Assembly: GCA_018435055.1 (NCBI GenBank)
Contig: JAHDOA010000038.1
Location: 1-64,000 of the forward strand
DNA from: Pelotomaculum sp.
GTDB lineage: Bacteria > Bacillota > Desulfotomaculia > Desulfotomaculales > Pelotomaculaceae
DNA: 64,000 nucleotides
Reading direction: 5' to 3'
Part shown: one piece after another, positions 17,108 to 25,543 of the stretch
Position numbering within the stretch: the first letter of the stretch is position 1
How the letters are laid out: each line of letters begins with the position of its first letter
Made by a program: the position numbers and the translations under genes
Notes under the pieces: model-generated
What the model was told of the DNA's origin: nothing
The model's database searches: none
What the model saw: only the letters and a program-made list of their open reading frames with translations

Positions 17108-18055
17108 TTGCAGTACAGGTCTCTCGGGCAGACGGGTATTTTGGTGTCCCGGCTTTGTTTCGGCGCTCTGACCATCGGCCCTCTCCAGGCCAACCTGCCT
17201 GTACGGGAAGGGGCTGCCGTAATCCGCAAAGCCCTGGAAAGCGGCGTAAATTTTATCGACACGGCCGAGCTTTACCGGACCTATCCCTATATTCGCGAAG
17301 CCCTGCGCGGCTTTACAGGCGATGTGGCTATCTGCTCGAAATGTTACGCTTACACCCGGCAGGATATGCAGAAGAGCGTGGAAAAAGCGCTCATAGAGCT
17401 GGACCGGGACTACATTGACATTTTCATGCTCCATGAACAGGAATCAGCTCTAACCATAAAAGGCCACTGGGAGGCCTACGAATACCTTTTGCAGGCTAAG
17501 AGAAAAGGGCTGATCCGCGCCGCCGGCATATCCACCCACCATGTGGCGGCTGTACTGGCCGCTGCGGCAGTGCCGGAAATTGACGTAATCCACCCCCTGA
17601 TTAATTATGCGGGGATAGGGATAGCGGACGGGACCAGGGAGGATATGCTGGCCGCCATCAAGACAGCCACCAGCGCGGGCAAGGGGATCTACGCGATGAA
17701 GGCCCTGGGCGGCGGTAATTTGCTCACCCGGCCGGAAAAGGCTTTTGATTTTGTCCTCTCCATACCGGAAATAGACGCGGTGGCGGTAGGGATGAGCACA
17801 GTACATGAAGTGGCTTATAATACCCTGCTGTTCAGCGGGGAAAAGATCCCGGAGACTTTAAAATCAGCTGTCAGGCGCCAGACCAGGCGCCTTCATATTG
17901 AAGAATGGTGCCGCGGCTGCGGGGAATGCGCCAAAAGATGCCGGGCCGGGGCGCTGGCCGTTAAAGACGGCAAGGCCCGGGTGGACAAAGACCTTTGTGT
18001 CTTCTGTGGTTATTGCGCCGCTGCCTGCCCTGATTTTTGCATCAAGGTGATCTAA
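17108..18055 (+). CDS. Aldo/keto reductase with C-terminal 2[4Fe-4S] ferredoxin domain
   Basis: This 315-residue oxidoreductase has an AKR TIM barrel (residues 1-260) with the catalytic tetrad recognisable as Asp and Tyr in FIDTAELY, Lys in ICSKCYA and His in MLHEQE. The last 50 residues carry two ferredoxin motifs (CRGCGECAKRC and CVFCGYCAAAC), each able to bind a 4Fe-4S cluster, as in anaerobe AKRs that couple to electron carriers. I use the TTG at 17108, twelve bases after AGGAG, which gives the family-typical MQYRSLGQTG start. It overlaps nothing and is one base upstream of ruvX. Substrate unknown. Confidence 0.9.
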   Translation: MQYRSLGQTGILVSRLCFGALTIGPLQANLPVREGAAVIRKALESGVNFIDTAELYRTYPYIREALRGFTGDVAICSKCYAYTRQDMQKSVEKALIELDRDYIDIFMLHEQESALTIKGHWEAYEYLLQAKRKGLIRAAGISTHHVAAVLAAAAVPEIDVIHPLINYAGIGIADGTREDMLAAIKTATSAGKGIYAMKALGGGNLLTRPEKAFDFVLSIPEIDAVAVGMSTVHEVAYNTLLFSGEKIPETLKSAVRRQTRRLHIEEWCRGCGECAKRCRAGALAVKDGKARVDKDLCVFCGYCAAACPDFCIKVI

Positions 18056-18056
18056 T

Positions 18057-18482
18057 ATGCGCGTCCTGGGATTGGATCTGGGAGACAAAAGAATTGGCGT
18101 GGCGCTAAGCGACCCGCTGGGTTGGACGGCGCAGGGGCTGGCTGTGATTGCCAGCGCCGGCGGTACCAAAAGTGACCTCAGACGGATCAAGGAGCTAGCA
18201 GTCAAACATGAGGTGGAAAAGGTGGTGGTGGGCCTGCCGCTGAACATGGACGGCACTGCCGGGCCGCGCGCGGAAAAAGCCCGCGTCTTCGCGGACCGGC
18301 TGGCCGGAGCGCTGGGCTTGCCGGTGGAACTATGGGACGAAAGGTTGACAACGGCCCAGGCGGAAAGGCTGCTGATAAACGCGGATGTGAAAAGGGCCGG
18401 GCGGCGGCAGGTCATTGACAAAATAGCAGCTGTTTTGATTCTGCAAAACTACCTGGACGCGGCAGACCGCTGCGCGAAATAG
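18057..18482 (+). CDS. ruvX: Holliday junction resolvase-like RuvX/YqgF
   Basis: This 141-residue protein is the RNase H-fold nuclease YqgF/RuvX, linked to rRNA 5-prime processing or Holliday-junction resolution. It starts MRVLGLDLGDKRIGVALSD with the first catalytic aspartate, and contains VVGLPLNMDGT, WDERLTTAQAE and the late IDKIAAVLILQNYLD with the final acidic residue. It begins one base after the reductase stop and precedes the DUF1292 gene, the arrangement found across Firmicutes. Confidence 0.94.
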   Translation: MRVLGLDLGDKRIGVALSDPLGWTAQGLAVIASAGGTKSDLRRIKELAVKHEVEKVVVGLPLNMDGTAGPRAEKARVFADRLAGALGLPVELWDERLTTAQAERLLINADVKRAGRRQVIDKIAAVLILQNYLDAADRCAK

Positions 18483-18577
18483 AGGCCTGCAGAATTATTA
18501 TAATAAGCGACTTTGCTTGACAGGATAACTTTTTTTAGATAGAATTTTTTCAATAAACTTGGGAAGAGGGGATCGTA

Positions 18578-18838
18578 TTGGCTGAGCCTGATGAAATTGT
18601 GACCCTGGTCGACGAAGAAGGGGAGGAGCACGACTTTACCCTGATCGAGATTATTGAGGTGGACGGCGCCGAATATGCCATATTGCTGCCTGCCGATGAG
18701 GACGATAATGAAGCCATTATCTTAAGATTAACCAAAGATGAAGATGGAAATGACCTGCTGGTGGATATCGAAGATGACGATGAATGGGAAAAGGTCGCGG
18801 ACGCCTACGAGGAAATGATCGAAGCCGATGAAGAATAA
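18578..18838 (+). CDS. DUF1292 family protein (UPF0473)
   Basis: This 86-residue, extremely acidic protein (nearly a third Asp/Glu) reads from a TTG codon with GAAGAGGGG upstream and fits the DUF1292/YrzB family. It follows ruvX as in Bacillus and Clostridia and is one of the conserved but uncharacterised small proteins of this string. A hairpin with a seven-T run follows, ending the transcript before the VanW gene. No function is established. Confidence 0.9.
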   Translation: MAEPDEIVTLVDEEGEEHDFTLIEIIEVDGAEYAILLPADEDDNEAIILRLTKDEDGNDLLVDIEDDDEWEKVADAYEEMIEADEE

Positions 18839-18853
18839 TAAACTGGGGAAAAT

Positions 18854-18889
18854 AAGCTGGTTTTAGCTTCATGCAAGCCGGCTTTTTTT
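18854..18889 (+). terminator. Rho-independent terminator after DUF1292 gene
   Basis: AAGCTGG pairs with CCGGCTT and is followed by TTTTT. It ends the ireB-ruvX-DUF1292 transcript. Confidence 0.75.
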
Positions 18890-18910
18890 GCGGTTAAAGG
18901 GTGTGAATAA

Positions 18911-20392
18911 ATGCGGGTTAAAGCCCCCGGCCTGGCCGTCATTATTATTGCTGCCATTATTATTATTATCCTGCCGCTGGCATCGTTAAGCGCGGGGTTT
19001 TTTGGGGCGCCGGCGGAGAAGATCCGCCGCGGTGTGGAGTTTATGGGTACCGATCTGGGCGGGTTGAACAAAGAAGAGGGCCTATTAAGGCTGTCGGAAA
19101 TAGAAAAAGATCTGCGCGCGAAAAGAATTATCCTGCGCTATCAAAGCTGGCATGCTACGCTATTATTAAATGAATTGGGATTTGAACTGGATAAGGAAGC
19201 TGTGATCACGGAAGCGCTGAAGGTAGGCAAAGAGGGCTCGCCGGTTAAACGCTGGCGTGAAATAAAACAAATTGAAAAGGAAGGCCTTGCACTGAAGGCT
19301 GCTGCCGTCTATAACGAGGAAAAACTGGAGCAGCGCATAAAAGGTCTGACCGGGGAAATTATTTCCGCACCTGTGGACGCGTCATTTCAGATCGGCGCGG
19401 GAGGCCGGGTGACCGTGTCACCCAGCCAGGACGGTACTGGTGTAGACCTGGAAAAACTAAAGGAAGACATCACCGGGGCTATTCTGCCCGATAACCAGCA
19501 GGAAGTGGTATTATCCTTGGTGCCGCTGGCGCCGGCCCGCACAACAGCGGAGCTGGAAGCCATGCACGTTGACGGCCTGCTGGGCAGTTATACCACCTAT
19601 TTTGACGCCGGCGCGACCAGCCGCACTTATAATATCAGCGTGGCCGGGCGGGCTTTTGACGAGCTGCTGGTGATGCCTGGACAAGTGGTTTCATTTAATG
19701 AGATTGTCGGACCGCGCAGTTCTGAGGCAGGCTACAAGACAGCGCCGGTGATTGTGAACAATGAATTGGTGGATGGCATTGGGGGCGGCGTTTGCCAGGT
19801 GTCGACAACCCTTTACAACAGCGTCCTGCTGGCCAACCTGGAGATTGTCGAACGTTATAACCACTCCATGCCGATCAGTTACGTGCCCATCGGGCGTGAC
19901 GCCACAGTTGTCTATGACGCGCTGGATTTCAAGTTTAGCAATAACACCGCCGACTATGTGTATATTAAATCATATGTCGGCGACGGAAAAATTACGATTA
20001 ATATCCACGGCAACACTACTTATAAAAGAGACGTGGAGGTACAGGCTTATATTACCAGGGAATTGGAATATAATGTGATTTACGAAAACGATCCGAACCT
20101 GCCCAAAGGTACTGAGGTAGTGAAAAAAGAAGGGTCGAACGGGTTCATGGCCTTTACGGAGCGGGTAGTTTACCGGAATGGCCGGGAAGAAAAAAGGGAC
20201 GCCCAATCATACAGCGATTACAGCCCGGTGAACAAGGTCATAGCCGTAGGGACTCTTGAAGTAGCGCCGCAGGTAGCGCCGGGCATAGAAACGAAGCCGG
20301 GCGCAGCGGATGATGGGCGCCCGTCCGGCGGGCCTGCCGCCGGGCCGCCCATCCCCGGTATCAAACCGCCCGGCGGCGGCAGTCCCCGATAG
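18911..20392 (+). CDS. VanW family protein with PG-binding_4 domain
   Basis: This 493-residue cell-envelope protein has an N-terminal membrane anchor (residues 6-30, Ile-rich), a PG-binding_4-type region (about 45-220) and a VanW domain (about 225-365) with the diagnostic SFNEIVGPRSSEAGY and GGGVCQVSTTLYN. The C-terminus is a basic region followed by a Pro/Gly-rich tail. VanW proteins are common in Gram-positive envelopes and have no settled biochemical role, despite the name from vancomycin-resistance clusters. The gene sits directly upstream of mltG, so a cell-wall function is likely. A second, different VanW protein is encoded at 25544. Confidence 0.9.
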   Translation: MRVKAPGLAVIIIAAIIIIILPLASLSAGFFGAPAEKIRRGVEFMGTDLGGLNKEEGLLRLSEIEKDLRAKRIILRYQSWHATLLLNELGFELDKEAVITEALKVGKEGSPVKRWREIKQIEKEGLALKAAAVYNEEKLEQRIKGLTGEIISAPVDASFQIGAGGRVTVSPSQDGTGVDLEKLKEDITGAILPDNQQEVVLSLVPLAPARTTAELEAMHVDGLLGSYTTYFDAGATSRTYNISVAGRAFDELLVMPGQVVSFNEIVGPRSSEAGYKTAPVIVNNELVDGIGGGVCQVSTTLYNSVLLANLEIVERYNHSMPISYVPIGRDATVVYDALDFKFSNNTADYVYIKSYVGDGKITINIHGNTTYKRDVEVQAYITRELEYNVIYENDPNLPKGTEVVKKEGSNGFMAFTERVVYRNGREEKRDAQSYSDYSPVNKVIAVGTLEVAPQVAPGIETKPGAADDGRPSGGPAAGPPIPGIKPPGGGSPR

Positions 20393-20404
20393 TGGTGAGG
20401 TTTT

Positions 20405-21460
20405 ATGGGATTTTTGTCGAGAAGTAAAAATAATAAGACAAAAAAAAATAAACTTATGGGAAAATACCGCAACTATTCTGTGTTAGCGTTTATTGTAATT
20501 ATTCTGGCGGCAATTTATCTACTGAACTCGCTTAGCCCGGTTTCGCAGGCAAATGGGGGCAGGGAAGTCGTAGTCACCATACCCCCCAGCGCTACCGCTC
20601 AAATGGCGGGTGACATTTTGAGTCAGCACAAACTGGTGCGCAGCCCCCTGGCCTTCAGCCTTTATGCCCGGTATAGCGGCCTGGACAGCCGCATCAAGGC
20701 GGGGCAATACACGCTCAGCGACAGCCTTTCCACACCGGCGCTGCTTAAAGAGCTGGTTAAAGGATGCCAGGCGGAACAGTCATTCACAGTTCCCGAGGGT
20801 TATACGACTGCACAAATCGCCGACCTGCTGGCTGAAAAGGGGCTGGCGGACAAGGAAGAGTTTTTGCGGGCGGTCGCCAGAGAAGAATTTTCTTATCCTT
20901 TTATCAAGGGACTGCCTGAAGGAGAAAGGCGCCTGGAAGGCTATCTTTTTCCGGATACCTACCAGGTAGACGGGGAAAGCAGCGAAATATCAATTATTGA
21001 CACCATGCTGGAACGCTTTGCCGGTGTGATAGAGGAGCTGGACTACCAGGCGCAGGCGGAAAAGAACGGCCTTACCCTGCATGAGGCGCTGACTATAGCT
21101 TCCATGGTGGAGCGTGAGGCGATGGTAGATGAAGAAAGGGCATTAATAGCGGGAGTAATCTATAACCGTCTGCGGATAGACATGCCTCTCCAGGTGGACG
21201 CCACCGTGCAGTATGCGCTCGGTGAGACCAAGCCCATACTATACTACGGTGATCTGGAAGTCGATTCACCCTACAACACTTATAAAATTTATGGGCTGCC
21301 GCCCGGCCCGATCGCCATGCCCGGCCGCAATTCCCTGTTAGCGGCGGTCCAGCCGGCTGCTACGGAATATCTTTATTATGTGGCCAGGCCTGACGGCACA
21401 CACTTGTTTGCTGCAACCCTGGCTGAGCACGAGGCCAATAGAGAGAGGTGCGAGCAATGA
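20405..21460 (+). CDS. mltG: Endolytic murein transglycosylase MltG
   Basis: MltG cleaves nascent glycan strands and is thought to set chain termination. A single N-terminal membrane helix (about residues 25-42) is followed by a LysM-like region and the YceG catalytic domain, with the catalytic glutamate in ASMVEREA and the conserved IYNRL and LQVDATVQYALG stretches. Length of 351 residues is normal. It ends with an ATGA overlap with the next gene, so the two are translationally coupled. Confidence 0.94.
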   Translation: MGFLSRSKNNKTKKNKLMGKYRNYSVLAFIVIILAAIYLLNSLSPVSQANGGREVVVTIPPSATAQMAGDILSQHKLVRSPLAFSLYARYSGLDSRIKAGQYTLSDSLSTPALLKELVKGCQAEQSFTVPEGYTTAQIADLLAEKGLADKEEFLRAVAREEFSYPFIKGLPEGERRLEGYLFPDTYQVDGESSEISIIDTMLERFAGVIEELDYQAQAEKNGLTLHEALTIASMVEREAMVDEERALIAGVIYNRLRIDMPLQVDATVQYALGETKPILYYGDLEVDSPYNTYKIYGLPPGPIAMPGRNSLLAAVQPAATEYLYYVARPDGTHLFAATLAEHEANRERCEQ

Positions 21461-22665
21461 AAATAGAGCTGCTGGCCCCCGCCGGCGACCTGGAAAAATT
21501 AAAAATCGCCGTGCTCTACGGCGCCGATGCCGTCTACCTCGGTGGGCGGCATTTTGGGCTGCGGGCTGGAGCGGGCAATTTTACGGAGGAGGACCTGGCG
21601 GACGGCGTTAGGTTTGCCCACGAGCACGGCGTGCGGGTATACGTTACTGTAAATATTTTTGCGCACAACAGGGACCTGGAAGGCCTTCCCGACTACCTGG
21701 ACATGCTTTGCCGGTTAGAGGTTGATGCGGTGATCGTATCCGATCCCGGCGTGAACAGGATGATCAGGGAGCTCTACCCGGCCCTGCCGGTGCACCTCAG
21801 TACTCAGGCCAACACGACCAACTGGGCTGCCGCGCGCTTCTGGGAGGAACTCGGCGTGCGCCGCATCGTCCTGGCCAGGGAGCTTACCCTGCTGGAAATT
21901 CGGGAAATCCGGGAACAGGTCGCTCTGGAACTGGAAATATTTATCCACGGCACCATGTGTATTTCCTATTCCGGCCGCTGCCTGCTGAGCAGTTACCTGA
22001 CCGGCCGCGACGCCAACCGCGGGGACTGCGCCCAGTCCTGCCGCTGGAAATACGCCCTGGTGGAGGAAAAAAGGCCCGGCGAGTATTTCCCCATCGAGGA
22101 GGACGACAGGGGCAGCTACATACTCGGCTCTAAAGATCTCTGCTTGATCGAACATATCCCCGCGCTGGCCGGCGCCGGCGTCAGCAGCTTCAAGATCGAA
22201 GGCCGGATGAAAAGCGTCAATTATGTGGCGGGGGTTGTCAAGGCTTACCGCGAGGCCATTGACGCTTACATCAGCGACCCGGAAAATTACCGTTTTAACC
22301 CAACCTGGCTGGAGGAAATCAGCAAAGTCAGCCACCGGGATTATACCACCGGGTTTTTATTTGGTCGCCCCGGCCCGGCAGGCCAGCATTACGCAGGGGA
22401 GATCTACAGGAGGAGCCACATCTTTGCCGGGCTGGTCAGGGGCTATGAGAGTGACAGCGGCATGGCGGTTATTGAACAGCGCAACCGTTTCGCTGTAGGG
22501 GATGAAGTAGAAATTATGGTCCCCCGGGGCGAAAGCTTCAGACAAAAAATTACCAGAATTATTAATAAAGAGGGCGCCGCCGTGGACGCCGCGCCGCACC
22601 CCCAGCAAATAGTACGCATTCCAGTGGACAAACCTGTCCCCGCGTATTCAATCATGCGAGTGTAA
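21457..22665 (+). CDS. trhP: U32 family peptidase, TrhP-like tRNA hydroxylation protein
   Basis: The 402-residue protein begins MKIELLAPAGDLEKLKIA and has the U32 signature around the cluster-type cysteines (CISYSGRCLLSSYLTGRDANRG, CAQSCRW). U32 proteins near mltG in Firmicutes (YrrN/YrrO) are needed for prephenate-dependent 5-hydroxylation of uridine 34. The ATG at 21457 has GAGAGGTG six bases upstream and overlaps the mltG stop. Only one U32 gene is present here, whereas Bacillus has two, and no yrrM methyltransferase is adjacent. The tRNA role is by family membership. Confidence 0.87.
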   Translation: MKIELLAPAGDLEKLKIAVLYGADAVYLGGRHFGLRAGAGNFTEEDLADGVRFAHEHGVRVYVTVNIFAHNRDLEGLPDYLDMLCRLEVDAVIVSDPGVNRMIRELYPALPVHLSTQANTTNWAAARFWEELGVRRIVLARELTLLEIREIREQVALELEIFIHGTMCISYSGRCLLSSYLTGRDANRGDCAQSCRWKYALVEEKRPGEYFPIEEDDRGSYILGSKDLCLIEHIPALAGAGVSSFKIEGRMKSVNYVAGVVKAYREAIDAYISDPENYRFNPTWLEEISKVSHRDYTTGFLFGRPGPAGQHYAGEIYRRSHIFAGLVRGYESDSGMAVIEQRNRFAVGDEVEIMVPRGESFRQKITRIINKEGAAVDAAPHPQQIVRIPVDKPVPAYSIMRV

Positions 22666-22666
22666 A

Positions 22667-22722
22667 CGTGTCAAGGGGACGGTTCTCGTGACACGCGTGT
22701 CACGGGGACGGTTCTTGTGACA
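22667..22722. repeat. GTGTCA(A/C)GGGGACGGTTCT palindromic repeat, left cluster
   Basis: Two tandem units, each GTGTCA-GGGGACGGTTCT-GTGACAC, follow the U32 gene. A reversed related unit lies at 22854-22884. They differ from the 8626 family in the core but share the GTGTCA/TGACAC ends. Confidence 0.75.
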
Positions 22723-22839
22723 CGAAGGGCTTATCATATAGCGCATATAGTTAATGGGAATTCTACTGAGCAAGATTTAGCAAATCACTCATAGCGAGTC
22801 CTGAATGGTATCTTGGAATATTTTACCTAAGCGTGTCTA

Positions 22840-22884
22840 GAGCGTGTCAAGAGAGCGTGTCAAGAGAACCGTCCCCTTGACACG
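22840..22884. repeat. GTGTCAAGAGAACCGTCCCC repeat, right cluster
   Basis: A partial direct repeat of GCGTGTCAAGAG followed by a full unit ending TTGACACGC, reversed relative to the 22667 copies. Together they could form a long hairpin in the 285-base gap before the PBP gene. Confidence 0.7.
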
Positions 22885-22950
22885 CTTTGTATAAACAGGG
22901 GCGCTTTGGGCTAAGCTTTAACCATATACCTTAAAATGGAAGGATATTTC

Positions 22951-24651
22951 ATGGGCATTTTGAGGCGGAAGAGGCTGGTCCTTACTCTTGTTATTTTCTT
23001 TATGTGTTTTCTGGGGCTTGCCATTCAGCTGTGGCGGATACAGATCATTAAAGGAGAGGTGTATTCCTGTCTGGCGCTGGAGCAGGGCAGCCTCAGCGTT
23101 TCATTGGAAGACACCCCCAGGGGTAAATTCCTCGACCGTAATTTAGTCCCGTTCAACGAAGGGAAAACCGAAAACAGGGTGGTGGTTTTCCCTGAGGTCG
23201 TTAAGGATAAAGATAGGGCCGCTAAAGACCTGGCGAAGATCCTCGGTGTAAATGAAGTAGCTATAAAAAGCTGCCTTGCTGGAGGATCCGGTTACCTGCC
23301 GTACAGCCTTACCTCTGAGCAGACAAGCCTCATCCAGCAAAAGAGCTGGACAGGCATAATGGCGCTGCCGGTGCAGTTCAGATACGGTGAAAATTCTCTT
23401 GCTGCACAAACATTAGGCCACCTGGGCAAAGTATCGACTTACGCGGAATACTTCGATTTAGTAACCAATTCCGAAAAAATTTACCGGTATGACGACCTGG
23501 TGGGTAAAACAGGTTTGGAGATGGTGTACGAGGAGGATTTAAAAGGTAACAGGCCGGCGCGGGCGATCCGGGTTTTCAAAGACGCCAAAGACAAGCTGCT
23601 CGGCGGCCCTGGATTTGAGCTGGAAGAACAGGCGCCGGACAAGGATAGGCGTGATGTGGTCCTGACTCTGGATTCCCGCATCCAGCAGCTCGTGGAAGAT
23701 ACTATGGACCGGAAGATTGACAGCGGCGCGGTTGTGGTAATGGAAGCAGGCACTGGAGATATCCTCGCTATGGCCAGCCGGCCGGGTTTTGACCCGGCTC
23801 ACCCGGAGCAAAATACTGACGGCGCGGCGGCAAGTAGCTCTTTTGACCACTGCGCAGCGCTTTACCAGCCGGGCTCAGTATTTAAGATAGTAGTGGCCGC
23901 GGCAGCGCTTGAAAACAACCCGTCCATAATGAATAGCCGTTTTACTTGCCGCGGTGCAAATGAGGACTTGATGCGTTGCTGGAAAGATGAGGGACATGGT
24001 GATATTAATCTCTCACGTGCCTTTGCCCAGTCGTGCAACCCTGCTTTTGTCAAAATCGGGCTGGACCTGGGCGCGCAAAGGCTGATTGAATGCGCCCGGC
24101 GGCTGGGCCTGGACAATCAGAACATTATCGGATACCCGGTTGTCAATGACACACGCCAGGACCTGAACCATTTAGCAGAGCCCTACAACCTGGTTAACTG
24201 CAGTATCGGCCAGGGGCCGGTACTGGTGACGCCGCTGCAGGTTGCGGCCATGACGAACACAATTGTTTCCGGCGGGATATACAGGGAGCCACGCCTGGTT
24301 AAAGAAATCCGCAGCTGCAGCGGCAGTGTTGCGCGGGAGTTTTATTTGGACACCGGCAGCCGGGCCATATCACAAGACAGCGCCGAAATCATGCGTCGCC
24401 TGATGGAGTTAGTAGTCGATGAAGGTACCGGGACAGAGGCGGCAGTACCAGTATGCGGCAGCGCCGGCAAGACAGGTTCGGCACAGGTGGGGAGCAGCGG
24501 CGAGCAAACAAATGCCTGGTTTAGCGGGTACGCTCCCCGGCAAAACCCGCGCTATGTAGTCACTGTACTGGTGGAAGGCGGCGCCAGCGGCAGTGAGTCC
24601 GCCGCCCCAATTTTTCGCGAAATAACGGAAAGCATACTGAAGCTGGACTAG
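22951..24651 (+). CDS. Penicillin-binding transpeptidase (class B PBP, SpoVD/FtsI-like)
   Basis: This 566-residue membrane-anchored enzyme crosslinks peptidoglycan peptides. It has one N-terminal helix (about residues 10-28), a PBP dimerisation region and a transpeptidase domain with active-site SVFK (in QPGSVFKIV), SCN and KTGS motifs in order. The ATG at 22951 has GGAAGG seven bases upstream; the ATG at 22936 lies at that ribosome site itself. PASTA domains are absent, so it is not a full SpoVD. It may serve sporulation or elongation; the neighbours do not decide this. Confidence 0.9.
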   Translation: MGILRRKRLVLTLVIFFMCFLGLAIQLWRIQIIKGEVYSCLALEQGSLSVSLEDTPRGKFLDRNLVPFNEGKTENRVVVFPEVVKDKDRAAKDLAKILGVNEVAIKSCLAGGSGYLPYSLTSEQTSLIQQKSWTGIMALPVQFRYGENSLAAQTLGHLGKVSTYAEYFDLVTNSEKIYRYDDLVGKTGLEMVYEEDLKGNRPARAIRVFKDAKDKLLGGPGFELEEQAPDKDRRDVVLTLDSRIQQLVEDTMDRKIDSGAVVVMEAGTGDILAMASRPGFDPAHPEQNTDGAAASSSFDHCAALYQPGSVFKIVVAAAALENNPSIMNSRFTCRGANEDLMRCWKDEGHGDINLSRAFAQSCNPAFVKIGLDLGAQRLIECARRLGLDNQNIIGYPVVNDTRQDLNHLAEPYNLVNCSIGQGPVLVTPLQVAAMTNTIVSGGIYREPRLVKEIRSCSGSVAREFYLDTGSRAISQDSAEIMRRLMELVVDEGTGTEAAVPVCGSAGKTGSAQVGSSGEQTNAWFSGYAPRQNPRYVVTVLVEGGASGSESAAPIFREITESILKLD

Positions 24652-24962
24652 ACAAGGGGGGACAGGGGAACGGGTGACAGGCCCCTTGCCCCGTTTCAGT
24701 TTCTAACGGGGACACACCTCTCTAACGGGTATTCCTTTGGGGTCGAGGAATGTCCCCGATTGGACACCTTCCCCCCGATTAGATTGGCGGGTTAAAACCC
24801 GCCCTACATGTATTTTTGTATGCCGGGGAATGCCTTCGGGTAGCACGGATACGCGCCTCTTGTAAGTGCGGCTGCAGTGCTGCAGGGTTAACCCGCTTAT
24901 GATATATAAGGTGGTATGCGCCTCTTATAAGTGCGGCTTTAGCCGCACGCGTCATTTTTCAG
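24652..24962. other. Gene-free region rich in small repeats
   Basis: Contains GGGGACA/TGTCCCC arms (24712-24757), a GGCGGGTTAAAACCCGCC palindrome near 24786, and two copies of GCGCCTCTT(G/A)TAAGTGCGGCT near 24855 and 24917, the second followed by a complementary AGCCGCAC. These resemble dispersed REP elements; no gene. Confidence 0.55.
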
Positions 24963-25193
24963 TTAAATTAACTTTTCCAGTTCATTTTTATTGAAACCCA
25001 CTACCACCTGTTCTCCAACCGTGATCGTGGGCACGGCCATCCGCCCTGTTTTTCTGACCATTTCTTCCCGCGCGGCTTCGTTTGCAGCAACATTTAACTC
25101 CCGGTATTTTACTCCCTTTTGTGAAAGGAACTCCTTCACGTGGGTGCAGTGCGGTCAGGTAGGGGTTGTGTAAACTGTAACATTTTCCTGCAT
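24963..25193 (-). CDS. Glutaredoxin-like selenoprotein candidate (in-frame TGA at redox site)
   Basis: Read from the ATG at 25193 (GGAGG eight bases upstream) the frame gives MQENVTVYTTPT, then TGA at 25157-25155, then PHCTHVKEFLSQKG and so on to a TAA at 24965, 76 codons in all. The TGA falls exactly where glutaredoxins have the first cysteine of CPxC, giving UPHC, and the rest is a complete thioredoxin fold with cis-Pro in AVPTITV and the C-terminal GF. Immediately after the TGA a palindromic AAGGAGTTCCTT stem, inside a GTGA...TCAC extension with one unpaired T and a GT in the apical loop, sits about 20 bases downstream, as expected of a bacterial SECIS. A thiol-disulfide exchange role follows from the fold. 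Alternative: a nonsense pseudogene. Confidence 0.8.
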
Positions 25194-25543
25194 GATCCAT
25201 CCCTCCGATTTATGATTATTTCTTTATTATTCATTTACTTCAGGTGAAATATACGTCAGCGGGGTGGAATACATTTCTATAAATTGCAGAGAGCTCCCCC
25301 TTTCCATAAAGACGGGAGCCGATTTTTTTCGCCGCTATCTTTTATAAAGAGGTGGTTGATTATGGAAATTATTTCTGCTAAACTAAGTTTTGTAATAATT
25401 ACCATTTGGGGGGTGGGTTATTGTAAGAATAGGTTATGCTGGTTCGACGGGAGCAAGCAGGGACCACATTTGTATTTGTGGTGTAAAACAAAGTTTTGAC
25501 CCATTACTGGTACAAGTAGATTAGTTGACTGGGGTGAAAAGTA
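25194..25543. other. Gene-free region
   Basis: AT-rich start likely contains the promoter of the minus-strand selenoprotein. Short open frames here lack ribosome sites and family resemblance. No RNA family recognised. A GGGGTG ribosome site near 25531-25536 belongs to the next gene. Confidence 0.45.
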
